Counted from the stretch's first letter, positions 1 to 7,825 are shown. The stretch: DNA of 64,000 nucleotides from Candidatus Bathyarchaeota archaeon A05DMB-2 (GCA_018475625.1 JAAKEZ010000002.1:248001-312000); one strand, 5' to 3'. Numbers and translations: made by a program. Notes: generated by a model not told the origin, from the sequence alone.

Positions 1-5
1 AGGAC

Positions 6-290
6 ATGCTCATCAAGCCCGTGCAGCGGTACATCAAGCGTCAAGTAGAAAGGGAGATTTTCGCGGTTGTCGTCGCTCAAGCGGGTCTTGATGCGGTTAA
101 GGCGAAGGTTCGGTTGAATTTTGGCAGTCCCGAAACACCTGAGCTTGTGCCCTCAGACCTGATTAAGGCTGCTGAGTTGGGGCTGGTTAGAGCGGAAGAG
201 TTCCGAAAGAACGCTGTCAAGTTTGGCTGGGAGCTTTGGGATGCCCAACCCGAAGGGGAAGTTCAAAGTAAGGAGGTAAATGAGAAATGA
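6..290 (+). CDS. Portal-like virion protein, C-terminal part (partial?)
   Basis: The reading frame is open to the left edge of the window, so this may be only the end of a longer protein; the ATG at 6 may be internal. The visible 94 residues are charged and helical. The stretch from about residue 48 (PSDLIKAAELGLVRAEEFRK) resembles the C-terminal helices of phage portal proteins, where a polar helix and a 'GL...EeFRkn' turn close the protein. A portal would also fit its place just upstream of head-tail connector genes. The identification is by eye and weak. Its stop overlaps the next start (ATGA), so the two are translationally coupled. Confidence 0.45.
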   Translation: MLIKPVQRYIKRQVEREIFAVVVAQAGLDAVKAKVRLNFGSPETPELVPSDLIKAAELGLVRAEEFRKNAVKFGWELWDAQPEGEVQSKEVNEK

Positions 291-499
291 AGTTGTCAGA
301 TAAACAGCAAGCGCTTTTGATGTTTGCCGCTTTCGTTCTGCCTCCACTAGCTACTTGGATGGGGCTTGGCTTTCCAACTGGAAACGTCGAGCTTGGCATT
401 CTTGGCAGCTCAATGGTTGGCGGAATAATTGCTGGCATCAAAGAACTGATGGGCGGCAAACCGCAAGAAAGCGCTGCTGCAAGTGCAGGAGCCGCATAA
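287..499 (+). CDS. Small virion-cluster membrane protein
   Basis: A 70-residue protein with two hydrophobic segments (about residues 9-27 and 35-50), a glycine-rich second segment and a polar Ala-rich tail. A good Shine-Dalgarno sequence (GGAGGT at 272-277) precedes the ATG, which overlaps the upstream stop. No family is recognised. Its place between the portal-like end and the connector gene suggests a structural or holin-like role, but nothing in the sequence proves either. Confidence 0.6.
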   Translation: MKLSDKQQALLMFAAFVLPPLATWMGLGFPTGNVELGILGSSMVGGIIAGIKELMGGKPQESAAASAGAA

Positions 500-501
500 A
501 A

Positions 502-852
502 ATGGGTAGTGTGTCAGCGGAAGATGTCAGAGATGCCCTCAACGTAAAAGACTCGGATATTTCTGACGCTAAAGTTCTAAAGATGATTAAGCGAGCAGAG
601 GTCACTTTAGAGCTTGAACTCTCCGCTGGTATCGACTACCAGAACTGCAGCGAAGCCCAAAAAGAAGCAATAACGCTCCTGGCTGCCATTTACGCAGTAT
701 GTTACTTGACTGGCGGCTCAGCAATCGGCTTAAACTTCAGCGTAGGCGACCTAACTAATTCCACAGCATCTTTACCTAGTTTAGCGGTTCTGCAGGCGGA
801 ATTCGAGCGGGTTCTATCTAGCCTCAAAGAGCCTTATGTGGGGAGCGTGTAG
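502..852 (+). CDS. Head-tail connector-like protein (gp6/gp15 type)
   Basis: A 116-residue helical protein. It starts 'MGSVSAEDVRDALNVKDSDI', with a helix-turn rich in Asp/Lys, then a long helix containing a hydrophobic AAIYAVCYLTG segment, then a C-terminal helix. This is the shape of phage head-tail connector proteins that dock under the portal (HK97 gp6, SPP1 gp15). The ATG at 502 is chosen because upstream in-frame codons overlap the preceding gene. It is followed 2 bp later by the head-closure fusion, the expected order. Family assignment is from layout and helical pattern, not a diagnostic motif. Confidence 0.5.
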   Translation: MGSVSAEDVRDALNVKDSDISDAKVLKMIKRAEVTLELELSAGIDYQNCSEAQKEAITLLAAIYAVCYLTGGSAIGLNFSVGDLTNSTASLPSLAVLQAEFERVLSSLKEPYVGSV

Positions 853-854
853 AC

Positions 855-2246
855 ATGGGAACCGTTCCTGAAGTTTATTTCCAATTTGTCATGGAATATG
901 CGCCTTATGTCTACGTGATTCCGCCTGATACACCGGATCCAGCGTTTGGACAAGGCGTCTTAGCAGCCAGTTTTGCCATCGACTTTCTCTGTGAGGCGTA
1001 CTCTGCCAAGCAGTTTGAGGACAGAAAAGCAGAAGTCTATGACAAAATCGTTAGCTTAGCTGATTGGGTTCTAACCCAGCAGTGCACCGACCCAGCAAGG
1101 AAAGCGTATGGCGGATTCAAAAGCAGCGAAACCAGCACATACTATTACAGTGTAGACGCCTGCAGAGTCATTCCGTCACTTCTAAGAGCATATGAACTCA
1201 CGAATGATTCCAGCTACCTGGATGCTGCCAAGCTAGCTGGCGGAACATTTCTCAAGACTATGCAGGACCAGCAAGCCTATGGTGGCTTTGCACGGGCGGT
1301 AACAATCGGGGACGCATGGCTCCTGCAGATGGATATTGAATGCCTCTACGGACTAGTAGGACTGAAGCTATTGGCAGAAAAACACGACACATCCAATGCA
1401 GCCGTTTACCAAAGCATAATGGGCAAGGCAGTTGGCTTTCTCAGGGAAGGCTTAGAAAACTTATGGCTGCACTTCGACCCTTCAGATGGCAAATGGCACA
1501 GAGTCGGCTTAGCTGAGAATGAGGTTTACGATGACCCGTTCGCCTATGCCTTAGTGGGTTTGTATGAGGTGGAAGGTTGGAGTCTCACTTGCCAGAGAGT
1601 CTACAACTTCCTAAACAACATTCGTGCCAGCGCCACCTATCCAGCCTATGACCCTGCCGTGTGCTGGGCTGGCTACATAGACGTCGTCAGCAGGTTCGTT
1701 GCTTGTGACTATTATGATGCGGTTACAAGTGGAATCCTCTGGCGAATCCGCAGAAACCACGACCAACCCAGCCTAAAGTTCAGTGTAGAAGTCATCGGCA
1801 AACACAGTGAGGAGTTCATGTTCTGGGGCGTCAAGCATGCCGAATACAGCTTTGTGGAAAACAAGTGGGCTATGGCGACGGTCTGCTGGATAGCACAGCT
1901 ATTCCTAAACTACGAGGAACCCACAACCCAGTTTACCAAGATTCTGAGAAGCAAAGGCGAAGCCGTTACGCTTTATCCTGTTCGTCAAGCTGCCGTCACG
2001 GTGAGCTATGGCGAGCCATTGGATTTGTTGGCTGTGGTTTCTCCGCTTAAGGCTGAGCAGGTCATGCTGGAAGCAGGCTATTACCTCAGCGACTACTTGG
2101 CATTCTACACGTTCCTTCCCGTTCGAGTGCACGACAAGATACGGCGTCAAGGCGAAGACTACGAAATCCAGACAGTGACGCCGTTCACGTTTGCGAATCA
2201 GCGGTTTTACTTCAAAAGCATCGCAAGGAGGCTAATCGCAAGTTGA
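855..2246 (+). CDS. Alpha/alpha-toroid domain fused to head-closure protein
   Basis: 463 residues in two parts. Residues about 1-350 form repeated helix pairs with aromatic and glycine turns (YGGFKSS at 85-91, YGGFARA at 142-148, EVYDDPFAYALVGLYE at 223-238), the look of a six-hairpin alpha/alpha barrel as in glycosidase and polysaccharide-lyase superfamilies. Residues about 365-463 are beta-rich and resemble phage head-tail adaptors (HK97 gp7 / SPP1 gp16 type), ending in 'VHDKIRRQGEDYEI...FYFKSIARR'. The toroid would then decorate the neck of the virion. Catalytic acids cannot be assigned, so the domain may bind or cut a surface glycan or be structural. The next gene's TTG start overlaps this stop. 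Confidence 0.65.
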   Translation: MGTVPEVYFQFVMEYAPYVYVIPPDTPDPAFGQGVLAASFAIDFLCEAYSAKQFEDRKAEVYDKIVSLADWVLTQQCTDPARKAYGGFKSSETSTYYYSVDACRVIPSLLRAYELTNDSSYLDAAKLAGGTFLKTMQDQQAYGGFARAVTIGDAWLLQMDIECLYGLVGLKLLAEKHDTSNAAVYQSIMGKAVGFLREGLENLWLHFDPSDGKWHRVGLAENEVYDDPFAYALVGLYEVEGWSLTCQRVYNFLNNIRASATYPAYDPAVCWAGYIDVVSRFVACDYYDAVTSGILWRIRRNHDQPSLKFSVEVIGKHSEEFMFWGVKHAEYSFVENKWAMATVCWIAQLFLNYEEPTTQFTKILRSKGEAVTLYPVRQAAVTVSYGEPLDLLAVVSPLKAEQVMLEAGYYLSDYLAFYTFLPVRVHDKIRRQGEDYEIQTVTPFTFANQRFYFKSIARRLIAS

Positions 2247-3265
2247 GCGTAGTCGAGTTTGAGAACCCGGTTGTCACTGTTCTGCGCCTAATCGAGTCAC
2301 GTCTAAGAGTGGTAAAAGATGATGGTGGCTTAGCCCGTGTCCTGTGTTCGCAGGCGAATTATGACCGGGAACTGCTAAAAGACATCGACGCCCAGATCAC
2401 CGTCTCCAAAACTGCTGACCCATGCCAACAGCAAAAACACACCTTGGATGGCAAGCTGAGACGGCGCATCTACTCACTTCGAGCAACCATAATTGCAGTT
2501 GACAAGCCCGTTCCAAGCTCAGACGTCGGCAGAGTCATGCGTGACAAAGTGCTTGAGCAGCTTCTTTTGATTGTTCCTGAAAACCGCAACTTGCCATACA
2601 GGACCTTCTACAACTTTTACCCGTTGGACGCTACTTCGGCAACCCACAAAGCCTATGATGCAGCAGCCACAAGCGAACCTGAACCATCAAATCCCGTATG
2701 GACAGAACTGTCAAATCCTGAATACGCGAACCTTTGGGGAAGCGACGACCTTAGACACTCTAAGAGCACAAGTGGTAATGGCGAGTTTGCGCTCATGCTT
2801 TTCCGTTTCAAAATCGGCATCAAAGCGGGAGAAGCCCGAAACGAACCCAGAAAGCAATGCCTAAAACGCCTTATCTTAGCGTTCGAAGGCTTTGGAGTGT
2901 CACCTGTTGGCAGCGGCGTGACTCTGAAAGTTTGGAACCAAGCAACAAGTTCTTGGGGAGACATCCAAGTTGGCACTGCAGGAACAGACGAGACCATAAC
3001 AGTCACGCTCACAGCGAACCTCCCGAACTACGTGGACGCTGACGGCTTCCTCTATCTCTTAGCAAGGACAACTAGCCCAAGCGACGGCAGCACACCAGCG
3101 GTTCTGCACTGCGACTTTGTCCAAGCAACCGTAGACGTGCGTGGCATAACGTTCTGCGATGTTCACAGTTACCGCGACGTCGATGTAATCGACGTTAAGC
3201 CCTTCCTGTACAAGGAAGAAATCATCATCGTGGCATGGCTGTTTGAGTCCATTGCCATTTCATAG
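2243..3265 (+). CDS. Tail terminator/completion protein with inserted beta-sandwich
   Basis: 340 residues, TTG start overlapping the previous stop by 4 bp. The first ~110 residues (NPVVTVLRLIESRL..., a strand with ...RRRIYSLRATIIAVDKP, then RVMRDKVLEQLLLIV) and the last ~25 residues (VIDVKPFLYKEEIIIVAWLF) resemble tail-terminator proteins of siphoviruses, which cap the tail tube at the neck. Between them, about residues 115-310, lies a Ser/Thr/Asn-rich beta region that looks like a carbohydrate-binding or Ig-like sandwich. Such a domain would project from the neck. The core assignment rests on position plus pattern. Confidence 0.5.
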   Translation: MSVVEFENPVVTVLRLIESRLRVVKDDGGLARVLCSQANYDRELLKDIDAQITVSKTADPCQQQKHTLDGKLRRRIYSLRATIIAVDKPVPSSDVGRVMRDKVLEQLLLIVPENRNLPYRTFYNFYPLDATSATHKAYDAAATSEPEPSNPVWTELSNPEYANLWGSDDLRHSKSTSGNGEFALMLFRFKIGIKAGEARNEPRKQCLKRLILAFEGFGVSPVGSGVTLKVWNQATSSWGDIQVGTAGTDETITVTLTANLPNYVDADGFLYLLARTTSPSDGSTPAVLHCDFVQATVDVRGITFCDVHSYRDVDVIDVKPFLYKEEIIIVAWLFESIAIS

Positions 3266-3283
3266 TCACAGGTGAAAAACAAT

Positions 3284-4147
3284 ATGGTAGACACCTATCA
3301 CTCCGACCAAGAGAAGTTCTTCTACGTGACCGAAGGCACCTTCGGCGTAGTCCCAACAAACCCAGCGATGCTTGGCCATTCGTGCAGTTTAGTGGAGCCC
3401 GACATAAACCCTAACAACATCCGTGTAGCTGGCACTGGTTCAGTGGACATAGCAGCGCTAAAGCGGGGTTTACGGCAGCCGATACTACGAGTAAAGTACC
3501 CTTTGCCTTCAGACGCACCCATAAATCTTCTGCAGTACGTTAAGCAAGAGCTAAACGTTAGCCTTACCCTGCAAGTGCTCTATTACAAGGACATCTTCGT
3601 CTCTGCCACGGACATAATCAGCCTGCTCTACAAGGGCGTACGGTTCAACAAGGCAGTTTTGACATGCGACATCGACGGCATTTTGGAGTGCGAAGCAGAG
3701 TTTCCAGCTCAAGACATCGAGGTCGGCACAGCAAAAATCACAGGCGCCACATACACCGAGTATGCTGGAGCCGTTTCAGGGAGCGAGAGCTATGTCAAAA
3801 TTGGTGGTATGACTTGCGAGCGGGTTACTTCTTGGAAGTTGCAGATTGATAATTCCTGCAAACCTGTCCCGGTCATCAGATCAACAAACGGTCACTTAGC
3901 GAAGTACATTCCTTGGGGTAAGCGGTTCTTGTCAGGTGAACTCAATTTTGAGTTCGAGAGCAAGCAGGAAGCCGATGACGTTTTGGCTGATACTGAGCAG
4001 TCCAGTTTAGAGTTCGGTCTTGGCGGAGTCAACAAAGTCAGTGTAGAGCACACCAAATGGGACGACTTCAGCTTGAGCGGAAAAGCCGAGGACCTGATCT
4101 ACGCTAAGGTGCCGTTCACGGCTAGAGGACCGCTCAGCATTTCATAG
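3284..4147 (+). CDS. Major tail tube protein
   Basis: 287 residues, beta-rich, with the pattern of phage tail tube proteins: an N-terminal 'EEGTFG'-like segment (here VTEGTFGVVPTNPAM), alternating strands, and a central 'GGMTCERVTSWKLQIDNSC' strand-loop that matches the 'v.s.sl~idn' strand of the family. The start at 3284 is chosen because AGGTGA (3270-3275) sits 8 bp before it; a GTG at 3272 would add four residues. It forms the tube through which DNA passes. It lies between the terminator and chaperone genes, as in siphoviruses. Confidence 0.65.
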   Translation: MVDTYHSDQEKFFYVTEGTFGVVPTNPAMLGHSCSLVEPDINPNNIRVAGTGSVDIAALKRGLRQPILRVKYPLPSDAPINLLQYVKQELNVSLTLQVLYYKDIFVSATDIISLLYKGVRFNKAVLTCDIDGILECEAEFPAQDIEVGTAKITGATYTEYAGAVSGSESYVKIGGMTCERVTSWKLQIDNSCKPVPVIRSTNGHLAKYIPWGKRFLSGELNFEFESKQEADDVLADTEQSSLEFGLGGVNKVSVEHTKWDDFSLSGKAEDLIYAKVPFTARGPLSIS

Positions 4148-4164
4148 TCATGGAGAGAACAGAA

Positions 4165-4371
4165 ATGGAAGTGAAAGTTTTAGAGAATTTCGGTCGTGAA
4201 GCTGCTTTGCGCAAGAAATGGCTCAAAACTTGGGAGACACTGGGCGTTCGAATCCTCAAGCTGCCAAAGTGGATGCAGGACATTGTGCTTGAGGATGTCA
4301 ACACAGCCGTCAGAAACCGAATCGCAACGATGGAGATGATTGAAAATGCGAACAGAAAAAATCGAGCTTGA
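4165..4371 (+). CDS. Small protein of the tail cluster
   Basis: 68 residues, highly charged, with the centre helical (LRKKWLKTWETLGVRILKLP). An alternative ATG at 4150 adds five residues, but GGAGAG at 4152-4157 is better placed for the ATG at 4165. The family is not recognised. Its position between the tube and the tail-assembly chaperone, and its overlap with the next gene, suggest a tail-assembly accessory role. Confidence 0.5.
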   Translation: MEVKVLENFGREAALRKKWLKTWETLGVRILKLPKWMQDIVLEDVNTAVRNRIATMEMIENANRKNRA

Positions 4372-4810
4372 TGAGCGCTTCGGCGAAGAATACAAGGGCA
4401 CTTACACGTTTGCTGAGATAACGTGGGCTAAGCGGAACCGCATAATCCAAAAGCACACCAAATACAACAGACTGAGCGGAGACGTGGAGAGCAGCGACTT
4501 TGTCGCCATACAAGCAGAAACCATCATGGCCAGCTTGCATGGGCAACCTACGTCTAAGCCGATAACGCTTGAGAAGCTTTTGGGCGAAGAAGACGGCGTT
4601 CCGATTGAGGTTGGAGAGGTTTTCTCGAAAGTAGTCAACAAGCTAAATGGACTTTCGTGTGAGGATTTGCGTTTTTTACTAGAGCAGTTAGACGAGGAAA
4701 GCCGCATCCGTCTCTTTCAGAGTTTCGGCTATGCCAAACCTTCGGATGGACTCCAACAGAGCTCGCACGGCAGCCAGCAAGGACCGTGCAGGAGTTCTGT
4801 CACATCTTGA
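4346..4810 (+). CDS. Tail assembly chaperone (gpG-like), unshifted form
   Basis: 154 residues, acidic and helical: an N-terminal strand segment (EKIELDERFGEEYKGTYTF) followed by helices and a C-terminal 'LLEQLDEESRIRLFQSFGY'. It lies between tail tube and tape measure, where siphoviruses encode the chaperone that coats the tape measure. The start at 4346 follows GGAGATGA by about 8 bp. The last ~25 residues (PSDGLQQSSHGSQQG...) are low-complexity, as expected if the functional longer form leaves this frame (see the -1 extension). Confidence 0.6.
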   Translation: MRTEKIELDERFGEEYKGTYTFAEITWAKRNRIIQKHTKYNRLSGDVESSDFVAIQAETIMASLHGQPTSKPITLEKLLGEEDGVPIEVGEVFSKVVNKLNGLSCEDLRFLLEQLDEESRIRLFQSFGYAKPSDGLQQSSHGSQQGPCRSSVTS

Positions 4811-4875
4811 ATGTGATGGATGAGATGGCGGATGAAGAGCGCAAGAAGGCGGAGCGTGAGGCGAAACGGCGGTAG
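4720..4875 (+). CDS. -1 frame extension of tail chaperone (gpGT-like)
   Basis: The -1 frame relative to the chaperone is open across its end and encodes 'FGWTPTELARQPARTVQEF' followed by 'CHILNVMDEMADEERKKAER' and a basic end, stop 4873-4875. A 'GWTP.EL..QP' segment followed by a charged helix is what the shifted T domain of lambda-like tail chaperones looks like, and there is no good independent start. Translation probably shifts -1 somewhere in 4715-4740. AGT-TTC-GGC (4721-4729) allows a Phe tRNA to re-pair from TTC to TTT, but no canonical heptamer is present, so the exact site is uncertain. Confidence 0.5.
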   Translation, partial: EFRLCQTFGWTPTELARQPARTVQEFCHILNVMDEMADEERKKAEREAKRR

Positions 4876-4919
4876 AAATAACCTGTGACGTCGAAGGCGT
4901 AGAAGAATTCAAAGCTGCT

Positions 4920-5234
4920 ATGAAGCGGTTTGATTCGGGCATGCAGCGACAAGTCCACAGGTTTTTGGCTAGTTGGGCTGCCGACGTCAAAGCTCAAGCA
5001 GTCAAAAACGCGCCCATGGTCACGGGTTATCTGCGCAGCACAATCTACGCACGAGTTAAGGAGTGGGTTGCTGAAATCGGAGCAGACGCCGCTTATGCAC
5101 TATTTGTTGAGTTGGGCACTCGGTACATGCAGGCGCATCCCTATCTTTACCCAGCAGTCCAGCAGTATTTGCCTGAACTCGAAGCCGTCATAGCCTCAGC
5201 CATTGAACAGGCTAAAACGGAGGCTGGCTTATGA
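4920..5234 (+). CDS. HK97 gp10-like neck/tail protein
   Basis: 104 residues from the ATG at 4920, with the signature of the HK97-gp10 family: an amphipathic helix, then 'KNAPMVTGYLRSTI' (the P.dtG.L..Si motif), strands, 'YALFVELGTRYMQAHPYLYPA' (the y..~~E~GT....hPfl.Pa motif) and a final helix. Upstream codons in the same frame (4875-4919) encode VEITCDVEGVEEFKAA, which also matches the family N-terminus ('v.v.G.eel...l'), yet contain no ATG, GTG or TTG; an ATA sits at 4878. Either a rare start is used or the protein is short. The stop overlaps the next start. Confidence 0.75.
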   Translation: MKRFDSGMQRQVHRFLASWAADVKAQAVKNAPMVTGYLRSTIYARVKEWVAEIGADAAYALFVELGTRYMQAHPYLYPAVQQYLPELEAVIASAIEQAKTEAGL

Positions 5235-5812
5235 GTTTCAGGGAAATTGCCTTAACTGTTCGTGCTGTGAATCGTGCGAGCGCTGAGTTTAACAGGATTC
5301 AATCGGACGCTGAGAGCTTGGCGGCGCGTGTTAAGAGTTTAGGGTCTGCTCTTGCAGGGCTTGGCGCTTCAGGTGTCGCTATCGGTTATGTTGCTAACCA
5401 GTTTGGCTTGTTGAGTGATTCGGAGATGAAGGTTTTCAACTCTGCCATGTCCGTTGTCACGGTGATGGGCTTGTTCCTACGTACAAGCACTGGAGTGGCT
5501 GTGGCTCAGAAAGTGTATTCTGCGGCTTGCTGGGTGGCGACTGCAGCACAGAACGCCCTAAACATCAGTTATGGGACATTTCTGGCTTTAACGGGTGTTG
5601 GCATAGCGGTGATTGTTGCGGCTGCCGCTGCCATGTGGAGCTTCGCCAACAGCATGAATCAAGCTACCGCAAGCGTGCAACACTTTAACTCTGCAGCAGC
5701 TGAGACGCCCACGCATACTCGTAGTATTCAGAGGGCAGGTGAATCGGCGCTGACGTCGGGTTCTCGCGGCGGCGGTTCGGATGCGGCGTTCTATCGGAGG
5801 GGCGTTGAGTAG
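5231..5812 (+). CDS. Short tape-measure-like protein
   Basis: 193 residues: an N-terminal helical part (FREIALTVRAVNRASAEFNRIQSDAESLAARVKSLG), the usual opening of tape-measure proteins, then two or three hydrophobic helices (about residues 38-58, 64-82, 112-145) and a polar Gly/Ser tail. It follows the chaperone and gp10-like genes and precedes the hub, the tape-measure position. Tape-measure proteins usually have 600-1500 residues. At about 1.5 angstrom per residue this one would set a tail of only about 30 nm. No internal stop or broken continuation was seen; the next gene starts on its stop codon. Confidence 0.55.
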   Translation: MSFREIALTVRAVNRASAEFNRIQSDAESLAARVKSLGSALAGLGASGVAIGYVANQFGLLSDSEMKVFNSAMSVVTVMGLFLRTSTGVAVAQKVYSAACWVATAAQNALNISYGTFLALTGVGIAVIVAAAAAMWSFANSMNQATASVQHFNSAAAETPTHTRSIQRAGESALTSGSRGGGSDAAFYRRGVE

Positions 5813-7407
5813 TGAGTGTTAATCCGCCTGCGTTAGCTATTGCGTTGGGTTCTGTCGGTGTTCCCCAAACCGACGTGGTTGACGCATTGGTGCATTTGGG
5901 CGCTACGAGAGAGGTGAGCAGCTGGGAGCTTCGGTTGCAGAACTGGAACGGCAAATACAGCCCAAACGGGCTTTATCCGCTCAACGTTGGGCAGGATGGC
6001 TACATATGCATCGGCAGAGGCGCCACTGTACCGCAACTCATCACGACTCGAACAGAGAGCATACGCTTTGAGTCTACGCCTTTGGAGCATTATGTGCGTG
6101 TGGCTGGCAGGTGCTGGGGCGAGAAGCTGTTTCGGCAAACCGTAACCAAAGATTACAGTGGCTACAAGGGTGAAGCCATAGTCAAGGACCTCTTGGATTA
6201 CTATTCGGGGATAAGTCATGTACGTGGCAGCGTCGAGCTGGTTGAGGATACGGATACGACTTTCACTGACCTTAAAGTGCAGGATGCGCAAGTGTGGGAT
6301 TTGCTGCAGAAAATCGCCTCAGAAAGCGACAAAGCGGGCGTCATCGGCTTTGACTTTCGCACTATGCCTGATGGGAAATTCGAGTTTTTCCCCAGAGGCA
6401 GCAAAACCAGCCCCGTGAGCTTAACCGACAAGATAGAATCCTACGAGTATTGGAAAGAAATCATCGCTGTCCGCAACAAAGTCACCATCTACGGTGCGCA
6501 GGATAAGAGTGTGCCCTTGAACAAGGTGGCTTGGACGCAGAGCCTAACGCCTGCGGATGGTTCTTGGATGGCGACGGCTGGGCAGGTCAGCTTGGAAACC
6601 GCCTTCGGCAGCCCCTATAGTATCAAGCTGTATGTGCAAAACAACTATTTCGGCGGCGCCCTCTTTCAGCTCAGCGGCGTGGTAAACGCTAACTTGTATC
6701 CTGAGCTGCATTTTGTCATCCAAAAAGAAACCTACTTCGAGGCGGGCTCCGCGCTTGTCCTTTGGGATAGTTCCAGCCGCTTTGCTAGCCGACAGTTCAC
6801 TTTCCAGTCTGTAACCGCGGCTGGTAGCGACCAGTGGACCAGTGAAACCTTCAAAGTGGGCTCTGTTAACGCGGTTGAGTGGAGTGTGCAGTCGGGGTTT
6901 GATTGGTCACAGATTAAGGCAGTGGCTTTTTGCTGTTATCCTGTGCAGGTGTCTGGTTCAGGCTCTTTTTGGATTGACAAGTTCTACTTTGGCGGCTTAC
7001 GCTACAGCAGCGTCCAGCAGGACACGGCAAGCCAAGCAGCCTACGGACTAAGGGAGCTTGTGGATGTTGATGAGGAGCTCTGGAGCGATAACGAATGTTT
7101 GCTGCGGGCTAAGGCGATTTTGGCACAGATGAAAGACCCCTTCGAGTACATCACTCTGAAAAGCCGCGTCATCGATTACGGGAACACTCCGCTCTACCCA
7201 GCCGACACGATAGCGGTGGCGCTGCCAAACGAGAACGTCAGCGGTAGTTTTCGCATCTTAAGCGCCGAATACCGCGTCAAAGCTGAGACGGGCGAGTTAG
7301 AAGTCACGCTGGAGCTTGGACGCGAGAAAGCGTTGCTGGCGGATTATGTGTACGCGTTGCGCTCCAAAGTGGATCACGTTAACAGGTACAAAACATCGAG
7401 GTATTAG
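5812..7407 (+). CDS. Tail hub/baseplate protein (gpD-like) with beta-sandwich insert
   Basis: 531 residues, GTG start sharing a base with the previous stop. The N-terminal ~225 residues resemble the hub fold: 'SSWELRLQNWNGKYSPNGLY' (strand and loop of the first barrel), 'VTKDYSGYKGEAIVKDLLDY' and 'LKVQDAQVWDLLQKIASESD' (the helix found in late-control gpD proteins), and 'VRNKVTIYGAQD'. Residues about 240-395 form a Trp/Ser-rich beta region like a carbohydrate-binding module. The last ~120 residues return to the hub ('DPFEYITLKSRVIDYGNTPLYPADTI'). The protein would form the tail tip; the insert may recognise the host surface. Confidence 0.6.
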   Translation: MSVNPPALAIALGSVGVPQTDVVDALVHLGATREVSSWELRLQNWNGKYSPNGLYPLNVGQDGYICIGRGATVPQLITTRTESIRFESTPLEHYVRVAGRCWGEKLFRQTVTKDYSGYKGEAIVKDLLDYYSGISHVRGSVELVEDTDTTFTDLKVQDAQVWDLLQKIASESDKAGVIGFDFRTMPDGKFEFFPRGSKTSPVSLTDKIESYEYWKEIIAVRNKVTIYGAQDKSVPLNKVAWTQSLTPADGSWMATAGQVSLETAFGSPYSIKLYVQNNYFGGALFQLSGVVNANLYPELHFVIQKETYFEAGSALVLWDSSSRFASRQFTFQSVTAAGSDQWTSETFKVGSVNAVEWSVQSGFDWSQIKAVAFCCYPVQVSGSGSFWIDKFYFGGLRYSSVQQDTASQAAYGLRELVDVDEELWSDNECLLRAKAILAQMKDPFEYITLKSRVIDYGNTPLYPADTIAVALPNENVSGSFRILSAEYRVKAETGELEVTLELGREKALLADYVYALRSKVDHVNRYKTSRY

Positions 7408-7411
7408 CAAA

Positions 7412-7825
7412 ATGAAGGCAAGTTTGAGAAAAACCGTTGAGGGTTTGAGTCCGGGTGATTTGATTTGCGTTAGCTGGTGCGACGCCAGTGTGGGCAAGAG
7501 CAGTGGCAGCGGCATGGCCATAGACGTGCCCGTCAAAAGCTGGGGCATCTATGTGGGGTTAATCGGCGACAAAGTCAAACATATCGTGCTAGCGCAGAAC
7601 AGTTTTCGCTACTCTGACGGGCTGTTTGATTTGGATTATACGGCGGTTCCGCTTAGCTGGGCTGTTGATGTGGCGGTGCTGGTTAAAGAGCACATTCCCA
7701 AAGATGCTGCGTCAAGGTTGGTGAACAGTTTCATTGTGGGTGGGCATCGGATGTTTAGTCGTGTTCGGACGTTTCAGCGGAGGATGTTTCAGCAGAGGCT
7801 GAGTGTAGATGGCAGACCCGATTAA
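7412..7825 (+). CDS. Uncharacterised tail-region protein
   Basis: 137 residues, beta-rich. It has 'GLSPGDLICVSWCDASVGKS', 'VKSWGIYVGLIGDKVKHIVL' and 'FRYSDGLFDLDYTAVPLSW', giving a small barrel-like look with some resemblance to the entry strand of NlpC/P60 or SH3-like proteins ('pGDli.v.w'). No Cys-His catalytic pair can be assigned. It starts 4 bp after the hub gene, so it probably belongs to the same transcript. The basic C-terminus (RVRTFQRRMFQQRL) overlaps the next gene. Function unknown. Confidence 0.55.
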   Translation: MKASLRKTVEGLSPGDLICVSWCDASVGKSSGSGMAIDVPVKSWGIYVGLIGDKVKHIVLAQNSFRYSDGLFDLDYTAVPLSWAVDVAVLVKEHIPKDAASRLVNSFIVGGHRMFSRVRTFQRRMFQQRLSVDGRPD

